DNA from: Desulfobacteraceae bacterium
Lineage (GTDB): Bacteria; Desulfobacterota; Desulfobacteria; Desulfobacterales; Desulfobacteraceae
NCBI GenBank assembly: GCA_004796375.1
Contig: QZLA01000394.1
Coordinates: 1-41,248 of the forward strand
Direction of reading: 5' to 3'
DNA length: 41,248 bases
Both the position numbers and the translations under genes were made by a program. Below the pieces are notes generated by a model. The model searched no databases and was not told the origin of the DNA. It worked only from the letters and a program-made list of their open reading frames with translations. Shown one piece after another: positions 17,101 through 25,954 of the stretch. Within the stretch, counting starts at the first letter, position 1. Each line of letters begins with the position of its first letter.

Positions 17101-17456
17101 CCGGCGGCCATCGAATCAATATCCGGATTGTCAGAAGAATTATTGCCTGTTATCGCAGCCGGGTCCTCCCAGAAATCCGGGTAGTGATGCCGGATCCCGG
17201 CAGACAAATGGGCCAGAAACCGATGGATATCTCCGTCTGACCGGTCCGGACGGTACCAGACCACTTTTCTTAGATTGGATCCAAGGAGGATTTCGTCAAT
17301 GGCCCCTAAAGCAAACGTGGTTTTTCCATAGCCTGCCCCTGCTGTTACCAGGGTCACTTTCTTATCCGCAACAGCCGCCGCAAAGATGTCCAGCCTATGC
17401 CTTGGAACAATGTCCTGAGCAGGCGGTTTGACGAGTCTTGCCATCACAGGAATCAT
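14121..17456 (-). CDS. MalT-like NTPase regulator with C-terminal winged helix and BTAD domain (SARP-type)
   Basis: A 1111-residue signal-integrating transcription regulator. Residues 34-47 contain a P-loop (TAGAGYGKTT) and residues 131-143 a Walker B (LYLVIDDFHGLD) of the STAND/MalT NTPase class. About residues 380-850 are TPR-like helical repeats. Residues 861-960 form an OmpR/PhoB-like winged helix (FGQFKLFVGDREVPASNW; ELLWPDGDPKKSAQRFHVALASLRK). Residues about 965-1111 form a bacterial transcriptional activator domain. Most MalT proteins end in a LuxR-type helix-turn-helix, so this is the SARP-style variant. It is divergent from the sodium:solute symporter gene, its likely target. A TTGACA lies at 17556-17551 on this strand without a convincing -10. 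The inducer is unknown. Confidence 0.9.
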   Translation of the reverse strand: MIPVMARLVKPPAQDIVPRHRLDIFAAAVADKKVTLVTAGAGYGKTTFALGAIDEILLGSNLRKVVWYRPDRSDGDIHRFLAHLSAGIRHHYPDFWEDPAAITGNNSSDNPDIDSMAAGFLNALDAGVSHDLYLVIDDFHGLDRTGDVNRFLQTVLDCFPRFFHLVIITRSIPELKLSRLMSQRELNWVTQTHLAFDPDETGALLRHLSSASDHDSEVDDTTVNQLHQLSEGWATGLILLDSSLTKRLPSAVPEDRRFRGSQRLIFDYLEENVFSLISPDLQQFVLKSAILSTLHEDLCNRLLNIQSAGSILHHLEAHHLFTSAVDEDRQFFRFHPMFRDFLKVKLGMVFSSSQVAELYTLAAYLYEKQDKEQEALKHHILAGNMGDASRLLNHLARPIIKQNPPQMVKSLLSGIPEHYMDDEPWFQYLEAGYFALCNQLQMAAKGYEKVLRVFRSKKDEAGECICLMELAEYYMSTGDLKRSESAYKKILNKDKLSVYLTIIVQGYLIRVLTLLRKTGDADKVAKQAIGLLTQLDNEQSLKMCRGWIYTAQGFRHAYSGDYHKALELGELSKILFKTVGQYRFMSSSYFLISYACFYLGQFTKGRSAAREGIANDREHRISDEFSQFLHLLEARNSLEMEEGSCDLIMRAGDQARQSLSFFQENAFPGGVAQAFLVLHKACLKDGDVLQAESCLRSGIDAIEDHDMPLIKNELKVALSQLLFYSHGKERNSEAMALLKDAEQELLYSGWHMCWTSRIYARYYWEHGHKETAFKYMIYSLKISEEEGFDPWILSEKAWVIPLLVELLSVNAMPQYLKRIFMALGDEIKGELTRLKDGEHPAIQKTVARILKMIPQTPAPPITASFFGQFKLFVGDREVPASNWRSKKARDLFKYLLCMRHKGYLDKEILMELLWPDGDPKKSAQRFHVALASLRKTLEPDIIKGTRSSYIIRSGTAYRIDIGKGGRVDIDEFRNAFDTAAKEPGEAERVEWYKKAEAVYKGTFLLEDPYLDWCAEEREKYQQLYLTALKKLIEFHDAHREYTACITYANKYLKTDKYSETIIRQLMAYYVKSGNKAMAIQTYDRFKTVIRNDLDCSVSQETQLLYTQLVTV

Positions 17457-17746
17457 GACCTTAACAAAACCTCCACCCGGTTAATGCAGCCTTTGGAACA
17501 ACACAGGACTCGGATACAGCATCGATATAGAGATGAATTGGAAGATGAGCTGTCAAGACTATATCTGCATCTTTTATCGCTTTGCAAGAAAATTTTTTTT
17601 TTAGTTAAAAATTAAGTCCCAGTTAGGTCCGGATTAATTCAGGGTTGATAAGAATGGGGCATATCCATCGCAATGAAAGGGGGTGATACACCGCTGCCCG
17701 GTATTCATTCATCAGAATCAAACAATGGAAAAGGAGTCAGACAACT

Positions 17747-19534
17747 ATGGAACCTAAAACATGGGTGTTCCTATTATTAGGGATCTATATCATTTACTGT
17801 TTTTGGTGGGGACTGAGAGGTTTTTTTACTGAAAAAACCGCTTCCGGCTATGGGGTTGCCGGCCGCTCCATCCCCTTTATCGCATTTTTAATGGCTGCCA
17901 CGGCGGCCTCATTCTCCGGATGGACCTTTGTCGGCCACCCCGGCTCTATCTGGAGTGCAGGGCTGGTCTATGCGTTCGCCTCCATGTATGTGCTTACCAT
18001 TCCCATTACCGGCACCTTTTTTGCCAAACGAAACTGGCTGATGGGAAAACGGTACGGGTTCATCACCCCCGGCGATATGTTCGCCTACTATTACAACAAC
18101 GAAGCGGTCCGATGGCTGACCGTCATCGCCGCCTTTCTCTATTCCATATTTTATTCCGGCCTTCAGTTGATCACCGCAGCCAAACTGTTTTACTGGGTGG
18201 CCGGTATCCCTCAGAATATCGGGTTGATCTTCATCGCGTTCATCGTATGGTTCTATGTGGTCACGGGCGGATTAAGGGCCAGTACCTGGGTCGGTGTGAT
18301 TCAGTTCGTGCTGCTGGTGAGCGGAATCATCCTTCTTGGCTTTTATGTTCTCAAATCCGACCTGATTGGTGGCTGGAGCGGGTTGACCCAATCCATTAAT
18401 GCCCTGGACCAGCAGTATACCTCTGTCCCCGGTTTGATCCACTGGGGGCTTGGAAGCGGCGGGTGGACGGCGATAATGATACTGACCTATATGTTTGCCC
18501 TGATGGGCATTCAATCCTCCCCGGCATTCACCCTGTGGAATTTCGGTATGAAATCCCCCAAACCCCTGGCCTGGCAGCAGGTGTTCATGTCCACCTTTGT
18601 GGTGGGGGTCTGCCTGTTCTTTTTCACCGCATTCCAGGGAATGGGGGCACGGATTCTCCAGATGGCCGGCGAAATCGCACCCAAGGTGGACAGTGATGTG
18701 GTACCCATGCTCATGGTGAAATTCCTGCCCGGCCCGATCCTGGGTATTGTTTTCCTGGGGGCCATTGCCGCCATCCACTCGACGGCAGCACCCTATATCG
18801 GTACTGGCGGAACCATTATCCAGAGAGATTTCTGGTGGCGGTATGTCAGGAAACAGACCGGGACCCATGCCGAGCAGATCTGGACCAACCGGATATTTGC
18901 CACCATTCTGGCTGCTGCTGCGGTCATTGTTTCCCTGACATCCACCGACGCCATCGTGATGATCGGCGGATTTGCCACTGCCTTTGGCACCATCATGTAT
19001 CTCGCCCTTTTAGGTGTTCACTGGGGATTCAGATTTCCCAGCATCGGTGTGGTCCTCGGGCTGGTTTCAGCCATAATCGTCTGTTTTATCACCTACTATA
19101 TCTACCAGTATCCCCTGTCCATCCATACGGCCGGTTGGGGGATCTTTACGGCACTGGCCGTGGCCTATGCCTGCAGGGGGCTGGGATTTAAAGACAGTGA
19201 GGAGACCATCAACCGTCAAAAAGAGGTCCGGCAGTGGCTGGACAGCGTGGATGCCCCGTCTGCCAACGGGAGGAAATGGCGGTCCCGGATGAAGATCGTG
19301 GTTCCCTTATGGTTCTTTTTTGCCCTGGGACCCGGCGTACTGATCGGCAACACTGCCATCACATTCTGCGGGTTCCCTGCCATCTGGTCATGGCAGATCC
19401 TGTGGTGGATCCTGGGCATTGTCATGATGTGGGCCTTGTGTTTCAAGGCGGAAATGGCCACCACCACGGAAGAGCAGATCCGGCGCGCTGACACCGAAGC
19501 CCTGGATGTGACCAAAGAGGCGGATATTGCTTAG
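17747..19534 (+). CDS. Sodium:solute symporter (SSF family)
   Basis: Inner-membrane transporter of 595 residues with about 13 hydrophobic spans. Family features include the N-terminal FFTEKTASGYGVAGRSIPFIAFLMAA region and ATAASFSGWTFVGHPGSIW (SSF helix 1-2 motif), RYGFITPGDMFAYYY, and YSGLQLITAAKLFYWVAGIP. A cytoplasmic loop near the C-terminus (about 480-520) is charged. An AAGGAG ribosome-binding site lies about 10 bases before the ATG. The next gene is a 28-codon membrane peptide with a strong ribosome-binding site, a pairing seen with SSF carriers. The divergent MalT-like regulator probably controls it. The substrate (a monocarboxylate, amino acid or other solute) cannot be told from the sequence. 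Confidence 0.9.
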   Translation: MEPKTWVFLLLGIYIIYCFWWGLRGFFTEKTASGYGVAGRSIPFIAFLMAATAASFSGWTFVGHPGSIWSAGLVYAFASMYVLTIPITGTFFAKRNWLMGKRYGFITPGDMFAYYYNNEAVRWLTVIAAFLYSIFYSGLQLITAAKLFYWVAGIPQNIGLIFIAFIVWFYVVTGGLRASTWVGVIQFVLLVSGIILLGFYVLKSDLIGGWSGLTQSINALDQQYTSVPGLIHWGLGSGGWTAIMILTYMFALMGIQSSPAFTLWNFGMKSPKPLAWQQVFMSTFVVGVCLFFFTAFQGMGARILQMAGEIAPKVDSDVVPMLMVKFLPGPILGIVFLGAIAAIHSTAAPYIGTGGTIIQRDFWWRYVRKQTGTHAEQIWTNRIFATILAAAAVIVSLTSTDAIVMIGGFATAFGTIMYLALLGVHWGFRFPSIGVVLGLVSAIIVCFITYYIYQYPLSIHTAGWGIFTALAVAYACRGLGFKDSEETINRQKEVRQWLDSVDAPSANGRKWRSRMKIVVPLWFFFALGPGVLIGNTAITFCGFPAIWSWQILWWILGIVMMWALCFKAEMATTTEEQIRRADTEALDVTKEADIA

Positions 19535-19562
19535 ACAAACCCAAAAATCACAGGAGGGACCT

Positions 19563-19649
19563 ATGGCCCAGGAAGATAAATATCTCATCGCAACGCTTAT
19601 TTTCTGTATCCTTTTCATCGCCTCATTCGGCTGGGGCGTGTGGGGATGA
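19563..19649 (+). CDS. Symporter-associated small membrane protein (28 aa)
   Basis: A 28-codon gene starts 28 bases after the symporter stop, with a consensus ribosome-binding site AGGAGGG (19552-19558). The product begins MAQEDKYLIATLIF, continues as one hydrophobic helix of about 20 residues containing Cys and ending in an FGWGVWG motif, and stops at TGA 19647-19649. Single-span peptides of this type encoded next to SSF carriers are annotated as symporter small accessory proteins; that link is from memory of the family. Probably it sits in the membrane with the transporter. The strong ribosome-binding site, position and composition support a real gene. Confidence 0.75.
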   Translation: MAQEDKYLIATLIFCILFIASFGWGVWG

Positions 19650-19688
19650 TAAACAGGTTGTCCGGCCAGCCTGATTGCTAACCCCCAA

Positions 19689-19735
19689 AGGGCGCTGCTT
19701 TTACACCTCCTGTTTCAGCAGCGCCCTATTCTTTG
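19689..19735 (+). terminator. Probable intrinsic terminator after the symporter operon
   Basis: A perfect 10-bp GC-rich stem, AGGGCGCTGC (19689-19698) and GCAGCGCCCT (19718-19727), with a 19-base loop. A modest T-rich tail (ATTCTTT) follows on the plus strand. It sits about 40 bases after the small membrane gene. The tail is weak, so termination may be partial. Confidence 0.65.
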
Positions 19736-19860
19736 CCAACCCTGCCATTTTTTTTGTATTTGGACTCATAGTTCCGGCCTTTGAAAAATATTTCCAATTT
19801 TTTTACTTTGCATTCCAGACCCGTGTGGTGTATAACCTCCTCTTTTTCATGAGGAAAACC

Positions 19861-20898
19861 GTGACAAACACCTTATCCGCACACACGATCCATGGTGTAA
19901 AGACTGCATGTGCCGCTGTTCTTGCCTACGCCATCACCACCTGGCTGGACCTTGAACTCGGCTATTGGGCCGTAATCTCCACGGTCATCGTGATGCAGGT
20001 CTATGTGGCCGATTCCATTGAGATGTGTCTGACCCGGTTCACCGGCACTGCCGCAGGAGCGGTCATGGGGGTCATCATTATTCTCATGGCGCCTGAACAC
20101 CCGGTATTTATCGGCATGTCCCTGTTCATCGCCATCGGGATATGCAGCGCACTGACCCAGTATAAGCCGCGCTACCGCATGGCTGCCATCACGGTGGTCA
20201 TTGTTGTCATGACCGGCATCACCTCTGAAAACGTGGTGGCATTCGGACTGTCCCGGGTATATGAAATTTTCATCGGCATCCTGTGCGCATTCCTGGTGTC
20301 TGTTCTGGTGTTACCCAGAAGAGGTGTGGACGAGTTAACCCGGAGGTTGTATAACCAATCCACAACGGTTGCAGATACCTGCCACCTTTTGGTAGACGCC
20401 TTTGTTTCAAGGCAGCAGAACGTGGACGAGACCCTTGTGGATGACCTGCTCAAGTCGGTCTGGGAGAACCATGCCCTGTTCCAGAAAATCAGTGAACATG
20501 AGGCACGGATTTACCGGAGTAAATTCAACACGGATTTCTCCTGTATGGTCACATTGATAACGCGCTGCACCGAGCATCTGAGAAACATGGTCAGGGCATT
20601 GAATGCCCTTGATGATGAGGGGTATGAAATCATTTTGGCCAATGAACTCAAGGCTTTGGCCCGGCAGAGCGGTGATACCTTGATGCGGTTGATGCACCGG
20701 GAGCCGGCAACAGGGGTGGATGACCTGGAACGGATGATTGTTCTGCTGGATCACCGATTGAACGGTATCCGGCAAAAAGGACTGATCCGCCGGTTTGATT
20801 CCAAGAAACTGGTCCAGATCTTTTCCTTTTACAGCAGCCTGGAATACCTTGCAGAAGACATATTATGGACCTCCAGGAAAATACAGCAGGGGTCCTGA
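19861..20898 (+). CDS. FUSC-family / aromatic acid exporter-like membrane protein
   Basis: About 345 residues. The N-terminal 160 residues form a block of roughly six membrane spans (LSAHTIHGVKTACAAVLAYAITTWLDLELGYWAVISTVIVMQ is the typical FUSC/DUF939 opening). The rest is a soluble helical domain. Family members export aromatic or other organic acids, or are of unknown function. The start is uncertain. GTG at 19861 has GAGGA just upstream and is preferred, and ATG at 19849 is the alternative. The open frame reaches back to 19675, but that segment contains the terminator hairpin and is unlikely to be coding. It lies alone on the plus strand, converging on the RND pump gene with 102 bases between stops; no clear terminator is seen there. 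Confidence 0.82.
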   Translation: MTNTLSAHTIHGVKTACAAVLAYAITTWLDLELGYWAVISTVIVMQVYVADSIEMCLTRFTGTAAGAVMGVIIILMAPEHPVFIGMSLFIAIGICSALTQYKPRYRMAAITVVIVVMTGITSENVVAFGLSRVYEIFIGILCAFLVSVLVLPRRGVDELTRRLYNQSTTVADTCHLLVDAFVSRQQNVDETLVDDLLKSVWENHALFQKISEHEARIYRSKFNTDFSCMVTLITRCTEHLRNMVRALNALDDEGYEIILANELKALARQSGDTLMRLMHREPATGVDDLERMIVLLDHRLNGIRQKGLIRRFDSKKLVQIFSFYSSLEYLAEDILWTSRKIQQGS

Positions 20899-21000
20899 TT
20901 TTTATTGGTTACGAAGCGTCAAATCCGTTGAGGATACTGACGACTGAATTCGCTCGATTTCCCCAAAGGGTGCTCAGGTCATCTCAACTGTTTTCCGTCT

Positions 21001-24000
21001 TTACTCGATTGACACCAGGTTGAAGTCCCCCAGAATGGCATAGAGACTCGGCACCACCACCAGGACCAAGACGGTGGATACCAAAAGGCCGAAGACGATG
21101 GAGCAGGCCAGGGGAATCAGTACCTGGGCCTGGAGGGAACGCTCGGCCAGCAGGGGCAAAAGCCCGGCAATGGTGGTGATGGAGGTCAGCATCACGGCAC
21201 GGAACCGCTCCCTGGCAGCCATTTTCCCGGCTTGGCCAATGGTTTCCCCCTGTGCGGCATGGGCTTTGACAAAGGTGACAAGGAGAATAGAATCGTTGAC
21301 CACGATGCCTGCCAGGGAGACAAACCCCATGATGCTGGGCATGGTGAGTTCAAGGCCCATGAGAAGATGACCCCAGATCACACCGATCAGGGCAAAGGGG
21401 ATGGTGACCATGACCACCAGGGGCTCCTGGAATGACCTGAACTGGAAGCTAAGAAGGCAGAACACGCCGAAAATGCCGATGACAAGCGCCTTGACCATCC
21501 CGCCCATGGACGCTTTCATCTCCTTTTCCTGACCCTCGAGACTGGTGAAAACCGATGGAAAATCCTTGAAAAGCCCCGGCAAAAACCTGGCCTTGGTGTC
21601 TGCAATGATATCTGAAGCATTGGCGAGTTGTGTATCCAGATCACCTGTTACGGTCACGGTGCGGATTCCATCCACACGACGGATACCGGAGTATCCCCTT
21701 TCCCGGGTCACGGAAGCAACGGCGCTCAGGGGCACCCGCTGTCCCGCAGGATTGATCAGGAAAAACCGGTCCAGACTGCCCATGCTGCCGCGATCCTCAT
21801 GGGAGATCCTGACATTGACCTCGTAGGATTCATCCCTGACAATCATTTCAGAGGCAGTGGCCCCGTAAAAAGCGGCTCGCACCTGGGAGGCCACCATGGC
21901 AGCGGTAAACCCCTTTGCGGCCGCACCTTTTTTAAGGGTGATGCGCAATTCGGGTTTTCCCGGCCGAAGATCATCATACAGGTCGAACACCCCCCTGTAC
22001 TGGTATAACCAATTGATGAGCCGTGTGGATGCCTGCTTGAGGTCATCCAGATCGGTGCCCTTGAGCCGGATCTCGATGGGAAGGCCGCCCGGGCCAATCG
22101 CCGGTTCCTTGAATGCCAAGGCAATGGCATCCGGGATCTGTCCGCAAAGCCTGCGCCATGCCTCAAATACCTGGCTGATGGTGGTACCGCGGCTTTCGGC
22201 ATTTAGAAGATCCAGAGACACTGTTGCCACATGGGGGCCGGTTTCCCCGGCATCAGCATTGGTATTGTAAATCACGCTGATGTGCTGCACCAGGTCCTGC
22301 TTTCCGGGCTGTTCTGTTGCAAACTCGCTGTTCATCTCACGGGCCGCAGCCACCAGCTTGTCCACGTAAAACGCGGTACGGTCCAGGGGCGTACCCTGGG
22401 GAAACAGAATCCTTGCCTGGACCACATCACCGTCGATCTCAGGAAATGCGCTCACCTTGAGCACCCCCCCGGCCACCATGGACAGGGAACCGATGAATGC
22501 GAACACCACCAGGCCGATAAATAGATAACGAAAATCGATGGCCCGGTCCACCACCCAACCCAAAAGGTTCTCCCTGAGCCATTCCAGTACTTTTTCCGTG
22601 ACCTTCCTGAACCGGTTGGGTGTTTCCGGGACTTTGCGGTGGGCCAGGGAGTGTGCCAGGTGGTTGGGCAGGATGCAGAACGCCTCCACCAGGCTCACTG
22701 ACAACGTCAGGATCAGCACCACGGGAATCACGTACAGCACTTTTCCGATATCCCCTTTCATGCTCAGGGCCAGGGCGCCGAAAACAAAACAGGTGGTGAG
22801 AAATGAGGAGAGTACGCCGGGCGCCACCTGGGTGATCCCCTCCACGGTGGCATCAAAGCCGCTTTTACCCCGGGCCAGTTTGGCGGCCACGTTCTCGGCG
22901 ATGACAATGGCATCATCCATGAGAATACCCACCCCGATGAGCAGCCCCACCATGGAGAGCATGTTCAGGGACAGTCCCATCTGCTTCATGAAGAAAAAGG
23001 TCAGGGCAAAGGATATGGGAAGCCCCATGACCACCCAGAAGGAAAACCGGAAGGGAAAAAATACCACCATGGCGATGAAAACCAGGATCAGCCCCTGAGC
23101 GGCATTGACCACCAGCATCTGCAACCGGTCCCGGACGATCTTGGAGACATTCTGGGTCAGAACAAATGAGATGCCCGGCGGGGCCATGGCCCGCTCCTTT
23201 TCTAGGAAGGCCGTGACCGCATCCATGATGTTGAGGGCGTCCTCGGTCTTGGTCTTGTTGATCTGCAAAAGGCCGGCTCGTTTTCCGTTGAACAGGATTT
23301 TATTTTCTTCATCTTCAAACCGGTCTGTGATCGAAGCGATCTGACCTAGGCGGATCTCTGCCCCGGTTTTGGAAGACACCACCACCAGGTCCGCAAGTTC
23401 AGCCGTGGTTTTTCTCTCTTCGGTGAACCTGAGCAATATGTCCGAATCCCTTGTCTCCAGGCTGCCGGCCGGGAGATCAACGTTCTGTGCGGCCACGGCT
23501 GATTCAATATCCGATATGGAAAGCCCCAGGCGCATCATGTTGTAGAACGGGATCTCGATGAGAAACTCATGGTTTGAAAATCCCAGGATATCCACCTGGG
23601 AGATCAGGTCGGTCTGTTTGAGACGTGTTTTCAGGTCCTCGCAAAACAGTTTGAGGTGAAGGGGACTCATGGGCCCGGTCACGGCAATGGACACCACCTG
23701 GTCGGTGCGGTTGATCTGACGGGTGATCACATCCTCCACCGGATCCGGGAAATCACTGATCGCCTCCACTTCTGTTTTAATATCATTGATGAACTGGATC
23801 ATATCACCCTGTGCCATCATTTCAATCACCACCCGGCCCCTGTTTTCCATGGCCGTGCTCCGGATTTCGGCAATGTGGCTGACACTGTCCACGGCATCTT
23901 CAATGCGGCGGCATACCGATGCCTCCACATCTTCGGCCGTGGCCCCGGGATACACCGCCGTCACCTCGACGGCATCAATACTGAAGTCGGGAAAGGTTTC

Positions 24001-24114
24001 CCGTTTTAAATCCCCGATGGAGATGGCACCCAGGGCCAGGAACAGGATCATGAGCAGGTTGGCGGCCGTGGGGTGGGCGCTTAAGAAGGAGACCATGGAT
24101 TTGAAAGCGTTCAT
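21001..24114 (-). CDS. RND efflux transporter permease (AcrB family)
   Basis: Proton-driven inner-membrane pump of 1037 residues, normal for the HAE-RND family. Two halves are visible, each with a membrane block and a large periplasmic loop. The Asp-Asp pair for proton relay is at residues 400-401 (GVGILMDDAIVIAEN), and the second half has VNDSILLVTF. The chosen ATG (24114-24112) is one base after the adaptor stop, with GGGGAG upstream. Upstream extension to 24180 overlaps the adaptor gene. It pairs with the adaptor to form a tripartite pump; no outer-membrane TolC-like gene is present here. Substrates are unknown, and control is expected through the MarR gene that heads the operon. Confidence 0.93.
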   Translation of the reverse strand: MNAFKSMVSFLSAHPTAANLLMILFLALGAISIGDLKRETFPDFSIDAVEVTAVYPGATAEDVEASVCRRIEDAVDSVSHIAEIRSTAMENRGRVVIEMMAQGDMIQFINDIKTEVEAISDFPDPVEDVITRQINRTDQVVSIAVTGPMSPLHLKLFCEDLKTRLKQTDLISQVDILGFSNHEFLIEIPFYNMMRLGLSISDIESAVAAQNVDLPAGSLETRDSDILLRFTEERKTTAELADLVVVSSKTGAEIRLGQIASITDRFEDEENKILFNGKRAGLLQINKTKTEDALNIMDAVTAFLEKERAMAPPGISFVLTQNVSKIVRDRLQMLVVNAAQGLILVFIAMVVFFPFRFSFWVVMGLPISFALTFFFMKQMGLSLNMLSMVGLLIGVGILMDDAIVIAENVAAKLARGKSGFDATVEGITQVAPGVLSSFLTTCFVFGALALSMKGDIGKVLYVIPVVLILTLSVSLVEAFCILPNHLAHSLAHRKVPETPNRFRKVTEKVLEWLRENLLGWVVDRAIDFRYLFIGLVVFAFIGSLSMVAGGVLKVSAFPEIDGDVVQARILFPQGTPLDRTAFYVDKLVAAAREMNSEFATEQPGKQDLVQHISVIYNTNADAGETGPHVATVSLDLLNAESRGTTISQVFEAWRRLCGQIPDAIALAFKEPAIGPGGLPIEIRLKGTDLDDLKQASTRLINWLYQYRGVFDLYDDLRPGKPELRITLKKGAAAKGFTAAMVASQVRAAFYGATASEMIVRDESYEVNVRISHEDRGSMGSLDRFFLINPAGQRVPLSAVASVTRERGYSGIRRVDGIRTVTVTGDLDTQLANASDIIADTKARFLPGLFKDFPSVFTSLEGQEKEMKASMGGMVKALVIGIFGVFCLLSFQFRSFQEPLVVMVTIPFALIGVIWGHLLMGLELTMPSIMGFVSLAGIVVNDSILLVTFVKAHAAQGETIGQAGKMAARERFRAVMLTSITTIAGLLPLLAERSLQAQVLIPLACSIVFGLLVSTVLVLVVVPSLYAILGDFNLVSIE

Positions 24115-24115
24115 A

Positions 24116-25468
24116 TCAGATCTCCCCTGCGGCCTGTATTTTGAGCCGGACGGTTTCATCTGTATCCGCCATGGGTGCAAGCTTCATCCCTGATATGGCC
24201 GGAACCAGGTCTGAAAGCACCAGGGTCTCTCCGGGCTCAACCCCCTGGCTCAGGACAAGAATATCCCCCATGCCGAACTCCGGGGTGACCTCCCGGATCT
24301 CCAGCCGGTTATCCCGGTTGCAGATATAGATCATACCCTGGTGAAATGCGCTTTTAGGGATGATATACCGGTCATCCAGGGGCCTGCCTGAAAGCTCCAC
24401 CTCCACGTACATATTGGTGACCAGAGGCGGCTGTTTGCCCGGGATCAGGTTGCCGTAAGGGTTGTCCACGCTAACGAAAAAATCCAGGGTACCGGTGGCG
24501 GGATCCATGGCCTCCCCGGTCCTGGAAAACCGCCCCTGCCATTGAATGGTGCGGGTGCTGTCCAGGTGCAGACGAACCCTGGCAGATATGCCGATGGCCC
24601 GGCGGATGGTATCAATATCGGGAACTTCCGACAGCGGCTTGATATAGTGACGGGGCAGGAGTTTGAAGAATTCGTGTGGGGCCAGTTTTACCGGTATTTC
24701 AGCCCGATCGATGCCTTCTGCTTCGAGAAGAACACTGCCGGCAGGCGCGAACTGGGACTGCTCCACATTCACTTCTGAGATCCGGCCGTCAAAGGGCGCA
24801 CGGATCTCGGTCTTGGACACATCCAGGCGTTTCTGGGCCACGGAGGATTCCCCGGACCGCTTCTGCGCCTTTAACGCTTTTTCCTGGGCCGGGATCAACT
24901 TCAACGTGTTCTCAAGATTATTCACCGTGGTCTGGCGTGCCAGGAAACTGGTTTCCTCCTTTTCCATGTCCGACGCGGATATGTACTGCTGTTCAAACAG
25001 CTTTCGTTTTCTGGCAAGTTCCTGGGAGGCAATAGCCAAAGACTTTTTTTCAATGGTCAGCAAGCGTTCGGTATTCTTTTTCGACTGTTCCAACTCCTTG
25101 AGCCGGGCATCCAGGTTCATTACGTCGGCAATCCCCTTGGATTCGGCAAGGCCGTAAGCTCTGGTGTCGATCTTCAGGAGCAGGTCCCCTTTGCTGATGA
25201 ACTGCCCCTTTTTAATATTTTTATCCATGTACGCCACCTGGCCGCTGACTTCGGGAATCGCCTGCCAGGTCCGGTCCGGCTGCACGTAGCCGTAACCGGT
25301 TGTGCGCGGCACTACCGGCGTCTTTTGAAGGGAGATCACCCTCACCGCCTGGACCCGCTCCATGTGTTCCTCCCGCTCAGGCAGTTTTTTACTGTTTTTC
25401 ATCACCATGAACAGACCCACACCAATGATGATGGGGACGAGAATGACCAGCCGTTTCAATGTTTTCAT
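24116..25468 (-). CDS. RND efflux periplasmic adaptor (membrane fusion protein)
   Basis: A 450-residue adaptor linking the pump to an outer-membrane channel. An N-terminal membrane anchor (about residues 7-24) is followed by a lipoyl half-motif (PEVSGQVAYMDKNIKKGQFISKGDLLLKID). A long alpha-helical hairpin comes next (about 115-215, rich in Glu/Lys/Gln). The second lipoyl half (EIRAPFDGRISEVNVEQSQFAPAGSVL) and beta-barrel domains complete it. Its ATG overlaps the MarR stop by 4 bases (25468-25465), so regulator and pump are co-translated. Composition and length are ordinary for the family. Confidence 0.92.
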   Translation of the reverse strand: MKTLKRLVILVPIIIGVGLFMVMKNSKKLPEREEHMERVQAVRVISLQKTPVVPRTTGYGYVQPDRTWQAIPEVSGQVAYMDKNIKKGQFISKGDLLLKIDTRAYGLAESKGIADVMNLDARLKELEQSKKNTERLLTIEKKSLAIASQELARKRKLFEQQYISASDMEKEETSFLARQTTVNNLENTLKLIPAQEKALKAQKRSGESSVAQKRLDVSKTEIRAPFDGRISEVNVEQSQFAPAGSVLLEAEGIDRAEIPVKLAPHEFFKLLPRHYIKPLSEVPDIDTIRRAIGISARVRLHLDSTRTIQWQGRFSRTGEAMDPATGTLDFFVSVDNPYGNLIPGKQPPLVTNMYVEVELSGRPLDDRYIIPKSAFHQGMIYICNRDNRLEIREVTPEFGMGDILVLSQGVEPGETLVLSDLVPAISGMKLAPMADTDETVRLKIQAAGEI

Positions 25469-25944
25469 GTTTTTCCCTTAAATATGATGTCGTCCCAGGT
25501 TTCCAAGTCCAATTCCCTGCAGGCGTTTTCGATCATCTGATCCAGGCCTTGCCGGATAACCGGCAGATCTTCGGGATCAATCCCCCGGACCAAAGTATCA
25601 TGCCAATGTTTGAATACCGTGAAAATTTCGGCCTTCATATCCTTAGCCCGCTGCCCCAGGAATACCCGCTTGACCCGGTGTTCCTGAGGGTCGGGTCGGC
25701 GTTCAACCAAATCCATCTGCTCAAGCCTTGCCACGGCCCGTGCGGTATAGGATTTATCCACCTGCATCCGGGTGGAAAGCTCGTCCTGGCTTAACCCGTC
25801 CTTTAAAAACAGAATGGCGATAAACGAGTAGTCCCCGGTACCCGCACCGATCTCCTTCATTTCAAGCCTCAGGTGCTTCATGGTCATGCGGAACAGCAGG
25901 ACCAGCCTGCGGGGGATCGATTCAAACGCAAATGATTCAAACAT
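25465..25944 (-). CDS. MarR-family transcriptional regulator of the RND operon
   Basis: A 159-residue winged-helix regulator. The DNA-binding part is clear: LSQDELSTRMQVDKSYTARAVARLEQMDLVERRPDPQEHRVKRVFL, with the wing Asp-Pro-X-Glu-His-Arg. The frame is open back to a TTG at 25968, but that codon lies inside the operator. The ATG at 25944-25942 follows GGAAGAG and is preferred. It is the first gene of the operon and overlaps the adaptor gene by 4 bases, so it probably represses itself and the pump through the twin operators upstream, with release by a pump substrate. Confidence 0.9.
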   Translation of the reverse strand: MFESFAFESIPRRLVLLFRMTMKHLRLEMKEIGAGTGDYSFIAILFLKDGLSQDELSTRMQVDKSYTARAVARLEQMDLVERRPDPQEHRVKRVFLGQRAKDMKAEIFTVFKHWHDTLVRGIDPEDLPVIRQGLDQMIENACRELDLETWDDIIFKGKT

Positions 25945-25954
25945 GGCTCTTCCA

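Noticed and set aside
17397..17615. Short plus-strand frame ending in the intergenic gap before the symporter
   Set aside because: No ribosome-binding site at any of its ATGs, no recognisable motif, and it overlaps the start of the MalT-like gene. The 290-base gap is better read as a divergent promoter region.
19675..19860. N-terminal extension of the FUSC-family frame
   Set aside because: It contains the terminator hairpin, lacks a ribosome-binding site at its ATG, and the family's N-terminal motif starts only after 19861.
20899..21000. Gap between convergent FUSC and RND genes examined for a terminator
   Set aside because: No stem with a T tail was found on either strand; only a distant GTTGAG/CTCAAC pairing, which is not convincing.
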